Shown here piece after piece: positions 9,519-18,379 of a DNA stretch of 64,000 nucleotides. A program made the position numbers and the translations under genes. The stretch's first letter is position 1; every line of letters starts with the position of its first letter. The notes under the pieces are model-generated. The model saw only the letters and a program-made list of their open reading frames with translations, was not told where the DNA came from and did no database searches. The stretch comes from Gemmobacter fulvus. Lineage in GTDB: Bacteria; Pseudomonadota; Alphaproteobacteria; Rhodobacterales; Rhodobacteraceae. The stretch spans positions 124,001-188,000 of the forward strand of contig NZ_CP076363.1 in the NCBI RefSeq assembly GCF_018798885.1, written 5' to 3'.

Positions 9519-10058
9519 ATGGGTAGAAAGCCGACGATCACCCGCGACAGCCTGCTGGATGTGGCAGAAGAAATTGTGCGCAGCGGCGGGGCGGGCGCGC
9601 TGACCATCGGCGCATTGGCGCAGGCGGCGGGGATCTCGAAGGGCGGGGTGCAATATTCCTTCGCCTCGCGGGATGATCTGGTGCGCGGCCTGATCGACCG
9701 CTGGACCAGCCAGTTCGATGCGATGCTGGAGGGCGAAGGCACAGAGGATCCCGTCGGCTTCGTCCGCCGTTACATCGCGGCAACGCGGAGCTCGCAACAG
9801 GCGATGAATGCCAAGATGGCCGGGCTGATGGTTGGCTATCTGGAGGATCCGGCAAACCTGCGCGAAACACGCGACTGGTATCACGGCATCTTCGCCCGCC
9901 TTGGCGGCATGACCCCCGAGGCGCAGGCTGCCCGTGTGGCCTTTCTTGCGGTGGAGGGCCTGTTCCTGATGCGCATCAACGGCATCGACGAAGACGGCGC
10001 CTGGACCGCCTATCTGGATGATGTCGAGGCCATTCTGGCCCGGCTGGTGCCGGAATAG
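9519..10058 (+). CDS. TetR-family repressor, probable regulator of the adjacent efflux pump
   Basis: A 179-residue TetR protein. The N-terminal helix-turn-helix is clear (LTIGALAQAAGISKGGVQYSF, residues about 28-48), followed by an all-helical ligand domain with a TetR_C-like C terminus. ATG 9519 is preferred to the in-frame 9486 because the earlier start would put codons inside the operator palindrome, and because TetR proteins usually begin just before the DNA-binding helices (GRKPTITRDSLLD). It is divergent from the DHA2 pump, which is probably its target. Confidence 0.88.
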   Translation: MGRKPTITRDSLLDVAEEIVRSGGAGALTIGALAQAAGISKGGVQYSFASRDDLVRGLIDRWTSQFDAMLEGEGTEDPVGFVRRYIAATRSSQQAMNAKMAGLMVGYLEDPANLRETRDWYHGIFARLGGMTPEAQAARVAFLAVEGLFLMRINGIDEDGAWTAYLDDVEAILARLVPE

Positions 10059-10441
10059 CCGGTGTCTGCTGGCATCAGCCGCACAAGGCACCTGCGTCCT
10101 AAATACGAAGATTACATCGCCATCACCCGCGCAGGCGGGATGGCATCCGATGAAATGGGAGATTTACAAGGCCATCTATCCGCAGATCGAGATGCTGCGA
10201 GGTTGGCAACACCGAAACCGGCACCTCCTTGATCGACGCGGCCATCGCCGCCGAACCGGATGTGGCGCTGTTGGCGGGCTGGCAGGTCGGCGCGGCAGGC
10301 ATCCCCGTCATTGTGGTGGATTGCAACGCTCGGGCCCGCGCGGGATGGACTGATCCTCCTGCCGTGCAATCGGGCGGGGTTCTGCACCCGGCGGCCATCA
10401 GGAAATGACCCTTCTGGCGCAGCACCCAGTCCGCCCTGTCC
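10059..10441 (+). other. Non-coding/degraded spacer with a possible gene remnant
   Basis: No intact gene is seen in these 383 bases. Two short stretches look once-coding: ATG 10150 opens MKWEIYKAIYPQIEML, and after a shift near 10200 another frame reads GNTETGTSLIDAAIAAEPDV up to a stop near 10405. I do not recognise the product. The stretch separates the efflux genes from the CHAT operon and may mark the edge of an inserted block. Confidence 0.35.
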
Positions 10442-11842
10442 CTAGGCCATGGGCCGGGGCTGCGCGATGGTCACCGCAGGATCGCCCAGCAGCACAAGCG
10501 CGTCCCAGTCTTTCGCGGCAAGCTGCATGCGCAGCAGCGCGCCTTGGGTGGCGGCCCCTGCCGCCAGTTCCTCCACCGCATGGGCATAGCTGCCGGTCAG
10601 GCTGGCGCTGGCACGGCGACAGGCATCCAGCGCCATGCCCATCGGCTGGCCGGAAAACAACCCGGCATAAAGCGCCTCGATCAGTGGCATGGTCATGAAC
10701 TGGCCGCTGTCGGGCGCGCGCAGGGTCCAGTCGAAGGTCGGCTCGACATGGCCGATGAAACCGCGCAGAGGCCGTTTCGCCCCCAGCAGCGCGCAGGGCA
10801 GCGGCGCGGTCATCGCGCCGCAATCCGCGACCCGCCGCAAGATTTGGCCCACATCGGTATCCGGTCCTACATAGCTGCCAAAGCTTGTTGTGCCATCGGC
10901 CCCGGCGCTGCAACAGGCATGCGCATACCAGATCGCCCCGTCTGGCGACCAGCCCGCCAGCACAGCCTGCGGATCGAGCACAGCATGGCCCCGGTCCACC
11001 GGCGCCCCAAGCTGTGCGCGCATCACGGCAAGATCGCCCAGCGGATGCGTGGCCCCATGGCTGGAAGTCACCACAAGCGCCGGGGTGCCGCGCTCCAATG
11101 CTGCAATCAGCCCGGCTGCGGTGCCGCGGTCATCGGTCAGGAAATCTAGGGTATAGTCGCCATCGTCCCGCAGCTTTTCCGCAAGCGGCGCCGTGACCGA
11201 GGCGCGCAACAGCGCGGTGATATCCGCCGCATCATGCACCACTGCCCACAACAGCTGGGCCAGCGGATCGGCGCTGCTTTGCCGCCAGTCGCTCAGCAAG
11301 GCCTCGACATGGTTTTCCAGCGCCACTCCCGCCAGATCGAGCCGCCCGGTGAAATGGTGGAACTGCAACGCATATTGCACCCGCCAAGGGATGATGGAGG
11401 GCGGCGCGACAATCAGCAGATAGCGCGGAATCTGGCCCGCACTATTGCCGTAATGCTGCGCCTGCCAGCTGATGTCTTGCCAGCTGCCATCCTCATGGTA
11501 ACGACGCAGGGTTGCGGGCAGCCCCTCGGGCGTCCAGCGCAGCACGGTGCCGCCCCGCGCCGCCAGCAGCGCCGCAAGCGGTTCGGGATCGCTGGGCCAG
11601 AGCCCAGCCTTGCCGGGGCCGGGGGGCCGCGCATCATCCGGCAGCACCAGCCCCCAGCCGACCCGAGGGTCACGCCAGTTGCGCGGATCGACCGGCACCG
11701 GGGCCAGCAGGCGGCTTCGGTGCGGTGTATTCGCCGCCAGCAGCCGGGATCGAAGATCTGCGGCAACCGCGCTGGTATTCTGCGCCGCAGGCCCGGCCCA
11801 AGCGTTGATCTGCAGCGTTCCGGGCCAGGGCAGCGGGGTCAT
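10442..11842 (-). CDS. Caspase/CHAT-like putative cysteine protease
   Basis: A 466-residue protein, the last gene of the four-gene operon. I infer a caspase-fold peptidase: residues about 250-315 contain a beta-strand ending in SSHG (His262), then HACCSAG (Cys310 aligning with the CHAT Cys, Cys311 next to it), separated by about 48 residues. This is the His...Cys order and spacing of CHAT/caspase-like proteases. The first 150 residues hold no motif I know. The C-terminal region is helical. The start at 11842 overlaps the upstream stop; the frame is open further upstream, but that stretch lies inside the neighbouring gene. Its partner genes suggest a multi-protein proteolytic switch. No transmembrane segment is seen. 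Its substrate is unknown. Confidence 0.7.
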   Translation of the reverse strand: MTPLPWPGTLQINAWAGPAAQNTSAVAADLRSRLLAANTPHRSRLLAPVPVDPRNWRDPRVGWGLVLPDDARPPGPGKAGLWPSDPEPLAALLAARGGTVLRWTPEGLPATLRRYHEDGSWQDISWQAQHYGNSAGQIPRYLLIVAPPSIIPWRVQYALQFHHFTGRLDLAGVALENHVEALLSDWRQSSADPLAQLLWAVVHDAADITALLRASVTAPLAEKLRDDGDYTLDFLTDDRGTAAGLIAALERGTPALVVTSSHGATHPLGDLAVMRAQLGAPVDRGHAVLDPQAVLAGWSPDGAIWYAHACCSAGADGTTSFGSYVGPDTDVGQILRRVADCGAMTAPLPCALLGAKRPLRGFIGHVEPTFDWTLRAPDSGQFMTMPLIEALYAGLFSGQPMGMALDACRRASASLTGSYAHAVEELAAGAATQGALLRMQLAAKDWDALVLLGDPAVTIAQPRPMA

Positions 11843-13197
11843 GACAGGTCTCCGATCTGACGATCCAGCGCGGCGATCCGTTGCGCAATCGCGCCGATAG
11901 CCCCGGCCTCCAGCGTTGCGGCTTGCGTTGCCAGAAATTCCGCCAGGACCTGCCGCTGCGTCTGCAATTCGGCCAGTTTCAGCGGATCCCCCGGATCCCC
12001 CGGCGTCAGGAAAAACGGATCCGGGCGCGTGAAGAACACGGGCAGCGACCAATCCTTCACCCGCGCCGTCACATCGACGCCGACCTGCGCGAAATGCTGC
12101 CGGATCGCCTCGCGCCCCGCACGCATGCTGCCGACCAGCCGCAGTTCCTGTGCGTTGCTATGCGCAAGCACCGTGCCGATCCGCGCCACCACATCGGACA
12201 GAAAGCCGCGCGTGAAGCTGTGCAGGATGCGCGCCTCGGCGGGTTCGCGCATACCCACCACGAAAGGCACCCCCGCCGAGACCAGTTCCGCCGCGACCGA
12301 CCGAGAGCCCTCGGGCGCGCCCGCGCTGGAACAGGCGTTGAGCGTCACCAGCCAGGCCGTGGCCGGCAGGTGGGAACAGAGATCGACGGATGACAGTTCA
12401 AGCGCCGCCCCGCCTGCCGCCGACAGCAGCGTCGCCACCTCCAGCACCGCCCCGCCACCCGGATGCGCAATCCCGTGACAGAACAGATGCACGATCTGCG
12501 GCTGCGCCTGCGACACCTCGCGCAGCAGCGCGGCGGCGGTTGTCGGCACTTGGTGATGCGTGATCCGGCCATCGGCCGCCGCCGTGATGGCCGTGGCGAC
12601 GCTGTCATCCGGGCTATAGACCCGCAGCCGCCACGGATGGCCATAGCCCCGCAGCGCGGCCACGAGTGCCGTATATTCGCACAAAGCGTCGATCCCGCGC
12701 GCGGCCAGAACTGCCACCACGCTCAGCCCCTCGGGGCCAAGCCGCCCGGTGGGGCGCGTGGCCGTTTCGGGCACCCGGATGACGCGCAGCACGGGCAGGC
12801 CCTGCGACAGATCGAGAAACCCCTTGCCCGCGTCCCACAACAGTTCCCACGGCAGATTGTGTGGCTGATCCAGAATCAGCGGAATGTGCAACCGCACCTC
12901 GCGCTCGGCGCTGCCCGCCGGGGCCTGAAACGATCCGTCCAGCGCCTGCGCCCCGTTGCCATGCTGGCGCAACCGATGCAGCAAAGCCCCACCCGCCGCC
13001 GTCAGGCATTCGGTGTCCTGCATCGGGTCGCTTGCCATCTGCCGAAGCGCGGCAAAGGGCGGGTCATCCGGGCTTTCCACCAGCACGGCATCCAGCCGTT
13101 CGGGCAGCGTGCCCGCAAAGGATTGCACCGTGAAATCATGGCGCAATGCGCCCGAAGCATCGGCTGTGCCGCGAATGGTCACCAGCACGCCGCTCAT
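11839..13197 (-). CDS. CHAT-domain protein (caspase-like protease)
   Basis: A 452-residue CHAT-domain protein. Hallmarks are the pre-catalytic LPWELLWD (115-122), the His motif HLFCHGIAHPGGG (His241), the Cys motif LNACSSAG (Cys289), and the following AAELVSAGVPFVVGMREP strand typical of CHAT. The catalytic dyad is therefore intact. A coiled, Gln/Ala-rich helical tail (about 405-452) ends the protein and may mediate assembly. No TPR repeats are present, unlike Craspase-type CHAT proteins. It overlaps both neighbours by four bases (ATGA-type), so the operon is translationally coupled. I expect it to cleave a partner, perhaps the hydrolase or the adjacent caspase-like protein. Confidence 0.82.
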   Translation of the reverse strand: MSGVLVTIRGTADASGALRHDFTVQSFAGTLPERLDAVLVESPDDPPFAALRQMASDPMQDTECLTAAGGALLHRLRQHGNGAQALDGSFQAPAGSAEREVRLHIPLILDQPHNLPWELLWDAGKGFLDLSQGLPVLRVIRVPETATRPTGRLGPEGLSVVAVLAARGIDALCEYTALVAALRGYGHPWRLRVYSPDDSVATAITAAADGRITHHQVPTTAAALLREVSQAQPQIVHLFCHGIAHPGGGAVLEVATLLSAAGGAALELSSVDLCSHLPATAWLVTLNACSSAGAPEGSRSVAAELVSAGVPFVVGMREPAEARILHSFTRGFLSDVVARIGTVLAHSNAQELRLVGSMRAGREAIRQHFAQVGVDVTARVKDWSLPVFFTRPDPFFLTPGDPGDPLKLAELQTQRQVLAEFLATQAATLEAGAIGAIAQRIAALDRQIGDLS

Positions 13198-14546
13198 GGT
13201 TTGATGACCTTTTCCAGAAAATCGAGCGCAGCCTGCGCGCCCCGGTCACGCGCCTGATCCAGATCGCTGCGCGGTGTGGCCGATGACAGGCGCGCGCGCT
13301 GCCCGTCCAGAATCCGCCCTTTCAGGGCATCGGCGGGGCTGCGGCGCACTTCGTCGCTGAAACGGGCAGAGCCTGTGGTCCGCCCGCCCTCTGGCGGATC
13401 GAAAAGCCATTTGATCTGCCCCTTTGGCAAGGCCCGGTCGGTCATAGGTGCCCCGAAGCTCAGGATCCGGTCGCCGGTCACATCGGGCGCATACAACGCC
13501 TCGGTCGCGTCGGAAGCCACGGTCAACGCGGGATGCAGATAACAGGGCAGCGCCAGAGGGGCAGATGCGTCCAGCCCCTCGCCCACCAGCAACGTCCGCC
13601 ACAGCGCGGCCAGCATATCCATCGGGCGGTCTGTATCGTCGATCAGGATCGGGCCGGGCCGCAGCCAGGCAAGCTCATGCACCAGCCGGTGAATGCCCTC
13701 GGTGCGGGTCGCAGCACCAAGCGGCGTGAAGCCCATAATCGCACAGCCGAGCCGGTCGTAGAACGCGGCCAGCGCGTCGATCTCGACAAAATCCACCCCG
13801 TCCGCCGCCCCGCGACCCAAGGGCGATTGCGTCAGGGCAAGCGCCCCCCGGCCCCCTGCGGAAAAGCCCGGGCAGAGGAATTGCACCGCATCCACCCCGG
13901 CTCCGGCATGATGGGTTGCAATCCATGCCAGCCAGGGATTGAGCGGACCGTGCGCCACCGCAGCCTCGCTGCTGTCGTCCGGATCCGGCAAGGTGATCGC
14001 AACCCCCTTGGTGCGCACCAGATCGTCAACCAGACCCGACAGAGAGGCGCGGGAGCCCGCATCGGCAAAAACCGTGATCTCGATCAGCGGCAGCATGTCC
14101 CGCCGGGCTGTTCCCAGCGCCGTGAGCGTGCGCGACAGCGCCGCGTGCAAATCCGGTGAGCCTGTTGCACAAATCGCCAGCCGGAAACGCAACTTGGGCC
14201 GCCACGGGTTCTTGAGGAAGTTCGGAATGCGCAGCACCGAGCGGCCGGTGCGTGCGGCCAACACCGCCTCCCACGGGTAAAGCGCCGCAAGAAGCGCATT
14301 GCGATCGGTTTGCAGCCACAATGGCGCACCGGGCGCGGCCTCGGCATCAAGCGCTACCACTTGCGCGCCGATCCGCTCGGGCAAGTCGTGCGATCCGCCC
14401 ATCGCTGACAGGGGCGTCAGCACTTCGGGGCCAAGCACCTCGGCTCCGATATAGGCTTGCGTCACGATGACCGGCGCATCACCGGACAGGCGCACCCCAC
14501 AGCGCAACGTCGCAAGGTCATTCTCGTTGCGCAGCATCATCGCCAT
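13194..14546 (-). CDS. CHAT-like protein lacking the catalytic residues
   Basis: A 450-residue protein that looks like a diverged CHAT relative. LYPWEAVLA (89-97) corresponds to the CHAT LPWELLWD. FLCPGFSAGGRGALAL (223-238) corresponds to FCHGxxHxGGGAVL, but the catalytic His is replaced by Pro (CPG for CHG). No NACSSAG-like Cys motif follows at the expected distance; RLGCAIMGF near 265-273 is a poor match. It may act as a pseudoprotease scaffold, sensor or inhibitor of the active CHAT protein encoded next. It starts 4 bases after the hydrolase stop and overlaps the next gene. The homology is my reading of motifs, not an alignment. Confidence 0.6.
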   Translation of the reverse strand: MAMMLRNENDLATLRCGVRLSGDAPVIVTQAYIGAEVLGPEVLTPLSAMGGSHDLPERIGAQVVALDAEAAPGAPLWLQTDRNALLAALYPWEAVLAARTGRSVLRIPNFLKNPWRPKLRFRLAICATGSPDLHAALSRTLTALGTARRDMLPLIEITVFADAGSRASLSGLVDDLVRTKGVAITLPDPDDSSEAAVAHGPLNPWLAWIATHHAGAGVDAVQFLCPGFSAGGRGALALTQSPLGRGAADGVDFVEIDALAAFYDRLGCAIMGFTPLGAATRTEGIHRLVHELAWLRPGPILIDDTDRPMDMLAALWRTLLVGEGLDASAPLALPCYLHPALTVASDATEALYAPDVTGDRILSFGAPMTDRALPKGQIKWLFDPPEGGRTTGSARFSDEVRRSPADALKGRILDGQRARLSSATPRSDLDQARDRGAQAALDFLEKVIKP

Positions 14547-14550
14547 GGCG

Positions 14551-15849
14551 CTAACGCAGCTGATTCAGCGCGGCCCACCATGTCCGCGCGTTGTTCACAC
14601 AGCCATGGCCGTCGATCCCGTTCGCGCCATTCAACCCCAAAAGCCGCACCGCGCCGGGCTGCGGCGCAAAAGCCGCGCCGGCATCGGGCAGAGCGATGAT
14701 TGCAGACTCGCCGGGGGCCAGCGTCTGCGGACCATAACCGCCAAGCGCGGCATAACGGCTGACAGCGCCCGCCGCCGCGATCTCGGTCAGATCCTTTGCG
14801 CGGCGACAGACCAGATGGAAGATACGATAGAGCGGCACATCCTTGTTCGAGTATGTGGCCATGACCGGGCGCTCCACCCGCGACAGAACCGGGCGACAGG
14901 CGCCGGGCTGGCCGTTCACATCGGGCGAAAACGCCTGATGGTTCATCGCTGGCTGGAACAGCGTGACGCTTTGCGCCTTGCGCGCGGCCCCCGCGTGCAG
15001 CAGCCCCGCCGTAACGACCTTGGCACCGTAGGAATGGCCAAAAAGATGCAGCCGGGCATCGGTTTCCTGCAACAGACGCTTCAGCGTGTCCGCAACGCCG
15101 TTCTTGCCGACAACCCCGGCCCGGTCCTTCATCTTCAGCACCGTCGCCGCGCGCAGGATCATGCGCGGATCAAAGCGGAAGACGCCAGCCATCGCCACAT
15201 CGCCATCCGGGGCGGGCGCGCCGAAGTCGGAAAACCCACCCGCAGGCGGCGCGGTGCCAGCTTCGCTGTTCTTGACGGCAGTCCAAGCCTCCAGAAGGTC
15301 TTGTGCGCTGTAGGGCGTGCTGTCCACCTCGTCTTCGGTGTTTGGCAGGGTCATCGCCAGATCTTCGGCAACCCTGCGCGCCAGACTGTTGTCCACGGCC
15401 TTGCCGTCTTTCAGCGCCAACGCCACCTCGGCGCGGGTTTCAGGCGACAGAAGCGCCAGCATTTCGCCAAAATCCTCTGTCTCCGATGTCGCCAGAATGT
15501 CGGGCGCCTGATCCTTGGGCCAGACAAGGATGGTGCTGGGCCAGATCACCCCGACAAACACCGGCTTGACCTCCGGGCGCAGCACATGCGGATGCGCCTT
15601 TGCCGTATCGCTGATGCCGGTTAAAAACGCCTCATACCGTGCCTTGGCGGTCGGAAAGTCATTGTTCCAGCCATGGCTGTAAAACAGCACATCGGTGATC
15701 TTTTCCTTCACCACATGGGCCATCAGGTGGTCCAGCGACTGGGGCGAGAGCAACTGCCCCTGCTTGTCATACCGGATCATGTAAAAGGCGACGGTTTGAT
15801 TGAAGATCCCGTCAAAGGTCGAAATGGGGCCGACGAAGTCAGTGGGCAT
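14551..15849 (-). CDS. Alpha/beta-hydrolase (putative lipase/esterase) heading the CHAT operon
   Basis: A 432-residue alpha/beta-hydrolase-fold protein. It shows an oxyanion strand VLFYSHGWNND (54-64), the nucleophile elbow FGHSYGAKV (Ser273), an acid candidate Asp337 in NKDVPLYR, and a late His415 in GIDGHGC, so the triad appears complete. About 200 residues inserted between the oxyanion strand and the elbow form a large lid-like region. There is no signal peptide. I chose ATG 15849: AAGG lies upstream, with an AT-rich TTATAA just before it. The frame stays open to a TTG at 15915. As first gene of the operon it is the likely effector, for example a lipase or esterase controlled by the CHAT proteins; this is inference. 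Confidence 0.78.
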   Translation of the reverse strand: MPTDFVGPISTFDGIFNQTVAFYMIRYDKQGQLLSPQSLDHLMAHVVKEKITDVLFYSHGWNNDFPTAKARYEAFLTGISDTAKAHPHVLRPEVKPVFVGVIWPSTILVWPKDQAPDILATSETEDFGEMLALLSPETRAEVALALKDGKAVDNSLARRVAEDLAMTLPNTEDEVDSTPYSAQDLLEAWTAVKNSEAGTAPPAGGFSDFGAPAPDGDVAMAGVFRFDPRMILRAATVLKMKDRAGVVGKNGVADTLKRLLQETDARLHLFGHSYGAKVVTAGLLHAGAARKAQSVTLFQPAMNHQAFSPDVNGQPGACRPVLSRVERPVMATYSNKDVPLYRIFHLVCRRAKDLTEIAAAGAVSRYAALGGYGPQTLAPGESAIIALPDAGAAFAPQPGAVRLLGLNGANGIDGHGCVNNARTWWAALNQLR

Positions 15850-15971
15850 GGGACCATACCTTATAATGAATTCAGCCAAAGAATCCCTCAAATGTAGCGT
15901 AGGGTCAGGCAGCAATCAATCTGCACGTGCGCACTCAAGGGTCTCTGCTCCGCGCGAACCGGCGGTCGCCG

Positions 15972-17345
15972 TCAGCCCAACCAGACTTCGCCGTTCAGGG
16001 TATTGGCGAGGAAGGACAGGCCATGGCGCAGGCCTTCCCGGCTGATCGAGCCGCCAAGGCAGATGCGCACATGCTCATCGGGTGTGCCCAGAACCGTGAA
16101 GGCATCCGAGGGCATCAGACCAATGCCATGCCCGTTCATCCGCCCCATCAACTCGGCCCGGCTGACCCCCTCAGGCAACTTCAGCCAGATATTGAAGGCA
16201 TGCCGGTCGGCGTCGAACTGAAAGCCCTGCAACACCTTCTCGGCAATCTCCTGTCGGGCGGTGCTCTCGGCGCGGATGAAGCGGCAGATGCGGTCGGCGG
16301 TGCCATCCTCGATCCAGCGGGTCACCAGCGCCATCGACAGGGGCGAGGCCATGACATTGGTCACCCGCAGGGTTTGCGCGAGCTGATATGAGGATCGGCT
16401 GTCGGGCGCGATGGCAAAGGCAAGCCGCAAGCCCGCGCCGATGCACTTGGCCAACCCGCCGATGTGCCAGGTCAGCGCAGGCACCAGCGTTGCAAAGGGC
16501 GCAGGGGCGTTCGGCTGGATGAAGCCGTAGGCATCATCCTCGATCAGCGGCAGGCTGTGGCGTTGCAGGATCTCGGCAATTTCCATACGCCGCGCCGCCG
16601 GGATCGTCCGCGTGGTCGGGTTGTGCAATGTCGGGTTCAGATACAGCACCTTTGGCTTGTGCAGCAGGATTGCCGCCGCCAGCGCATCGGGCAGAATGCC
16701 GGACACGTCAACCGGCAGGCCGATCAGGGTCAGACCCGCGCGCGCAGCGATGGAGCGCAAGCCGGGATAGGTGACCGCCTCGCAGAGAATGGTATCGCCC
16801 GGCGAGGCCAGAATGCTCAGCACAGCAACCATCGTGGCATGGGCGCCGGGCGTCACGGCGATGCGGTCCAGATTGGGCACCATGCCGCGCATCGACAACC
16901 ACGACAGCGCCGCCGCCCGGTCCATCTCGGACCCGACGGTCGATTGATACCGCAGCAGCGGCACCAGATTGGCACCCACGGTGTCCAGCCCCGCACGCAT
17001 CGCGGCCAGAAGCGCCGGATCATCCGGTTCCGGCGGCGCGTTCATCGACAGATCTTGCTCGCGCGTGCGCCGTGGGTCGGCGGTCGGACCAGTGGCCCCC
17101 GGACGCGCGCGGACAAAGGTGCCGCGCCCGACATGGCTTTCCACCAGCCCGCGCGACTGTGCTTCGGTATAGGCACGGCTGATCGTGGTGAAATCCAGCC
17201 CCAGAACCTCGGCCAGCCGTCGCTGCGGTGGAAGCCGATCCCCGGCTGACAGCACACCACTGGCGGCATCACGTTCGATGGCATCGGCAATTTCCAGATA
17301 CCGCGGCTTGCCACTTGTGCCGAAGGTGGGGGCCCAGGATGTCAT
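15972..17345 (-). CDS. MocR-type regulator (GntR DNA-binding domain fused to PLP aminotransferase domain)
   Basis: A 457-residue MocR/PdxR-family regulator. Residues about 10-75 form a winged helix (LPPQRRLAEVLGLDFTTISRAY). The rest is a fold-type-I aminotransferase domain, with the PLP Lys in HIGGLAKCIGAGLRL and a DDAYGF loop before it. Such proteins sense PLP-linked amino compounds and control neighbouring genes. ATG 17345 is preferred because GGAG lies 7-10 bases upstream; earlier starts at 17360 and 17411 lack one. It is divergent from the Sll0783-family gene (17598), the most plausible target. Confidence 0.88.
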   Translation of the reverse strand: MTSWAPTFGTSGKPRYLEIADAIERDAASGVLSAGDRLPPQRRLAEVLGLDFTTISRAYTEAQSRGLVESHVGRGTFVRARPGATGPTADPRRTREQDLSMNAPPEPDDPALLAAMRAGLDTVGANLVPLLRYQSTVGSEMDRAAALSWLSMRGMVPNLDRIAVTPGAHATMVAVLSILASPGDTILCEAVTYPGLRSIAARAGLTLIGLPVDVSGILPDALAAAILLHKPKVLYLNPTLHNPTTRTIPAARRMEIAEILQRHSLPLIEDDAYGFIQPNAPAPFATLVPALTWHIGGLAKCIGAGLRLAFAIAPDSRSSYQLAQTLRVTNVMASPLSMALVTRWIEDGTADRICRFIRAESTARQEIAEKVLQGFQFDADRHAFNIWLKLPEGVSRAELMGRMNGHGIGLMPSDAFTVLGTPDEHVRICLGGSISREGLRHGLSFLANTLNGEVWLG

Positions 17346-17597
17346 GTTCTGCTCCGGCATTTGCGCATTGACTGTATTTGTATGAATCGTCGCCCTGGCG
17401 CGAAATGACAAGCCGATTGTGCCCTGCGCGCCAGGGCTTTGATTGCGGGCTGCCGGTTTTTAGGCCCAAGCGACCAGTTTTCAATCCCTCCGCTCGGTGA
17501 CGAGCCGTTCCGCAAAGCTATATTGTATGTAAAGTTGATTCAGCCATTGATCGCACCATGCACCCTGATCTCATCCCAACCCGAACAGGAGTGCCCG

Positions 17598-18080
17598 ATG
17601 CCCGCAGTCACCCACGCAGCCAACAAGCCCGGTGATTTTATCGTCGATAACGAAACGAAGGTCTTTGAAGACGTTAAGGCCGATCCGGGCGACAAGGCGC
17701 TTGTCACCTTTCACACCATGGCCTTTGAAGGTCCGATCGGGCCAATGAACAAGCTGAACGCCATCCGCCTGACCAAGAAGGCGTTTGACACCTCGATCCT
17801 GCTCTATGGCCCCGGGGCCTTGCTGGGGGTGCAGCGCGGCTTCCCCAAGATCGGCGATGAGGCGTTTCCGGGCCACCAGAACTTCAACACGAATCTGGAG
17901 CGGTTCATGGCCGAGCGTGGCAGGGTCTACGCCTGTCGCTTTGCGCTTCAGGCGCTCTATGGCACGGGCGAGCCTGCGCTGATCCCCGGCATCACGCCGA
18001 TCATGCCGCAGGCCGTGCTGGACTGCATCCTGCTCCACAAAAAAGCCAATGCTGTGATCATCGACACCTGGACGGTCTGA
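17598..18080 (+). CDS. MSMEG_0572/Sll0783 family protein (nitrogen-starvation response, DsrE-like)
   Basis: A 160-residue protein closely resembling the MSMEG_0572/Sll0783 family: the segments [40 protein letters not shown] and [12 protein letters not shown], and the ending DTWTV, are what I recall of that family. These proteins have a DsrE-like fold and respond to nitrogen starvation in cyanobacteria and actinobacteria, often beside the nitrilase (Nit1) cluster; the biochemical role is unclear. CAGGAG lies 8 bases before the ATG. None of the usual Nit1 partners is visible here. The following genes are decayed, so this may be the sole survivor of a former operon. Confidence 0.8.
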   Translation: MPAVTHAANKPGDFIVDNETKVFEDVKADPGDKALVTFHTMAFEGPIGPMNKLNAIRLTKKAFDTSILLYGPGALLGVQRGFPKIGDEAFPGHQNFNTNLERFMAERGRVYACRFALQALYGTGEPALIPGITPIMPQAVLDCILLHKKANAVIIDTWTV

Positions 18081-18134
18081 TCCATGCGGCCCGCCAGACC
18101 GGCGGGCCAGCTCAATACCCCAAAGGACAGTGCC

Positions 18135-18379
18135 ATGCCGAAGATGCCCGTCATCGGCTTTCGTCCGGATTATCGCTGGCTGGAAGTGGGATGTTTTGAT
18201 GCACATGTCAGACCCGCCTATCGCCGGGGTGTCACAGATGTGCGTGGGTCTATTTCATCAGCTTGGGCTGGCTGAACACGTGAGGTTCAGGACGGTTTCT
18301 GGGCATTGACGAAGACGCCCGCCACTTGGCCGAACAGATCGCGCAGTACGCAACCGCCGCAATGCAGGCCGCAGAATGA
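18135..18379 (+). pseudogene. Remnant of an unidentified gene
   Basis: ATG 18135 opens MPKMPVIGFRPDYRWLEVGC and stops at about 18275. From about 18299 a different frame reads LGIDEDARHLAEQIAQYATA and ends at 18379, overlapping the next ATG in the ATGA manner of an operon. The two pieces look like the beginning and end of one frameshifted and probably shortened gene. The tail is helical, like the end of a soluble enzyme or carrier protein. I do not recognise the family. Confidence 0.4.

Noticed and set aside
10442-15849. Naming the CHAT operon as a known system (Craspase or gasdermin type)
   Set aside because: No Cas7-11-like or gasdermin-like gene, no TPR repeats and no NTPase are present in or beside the operon.
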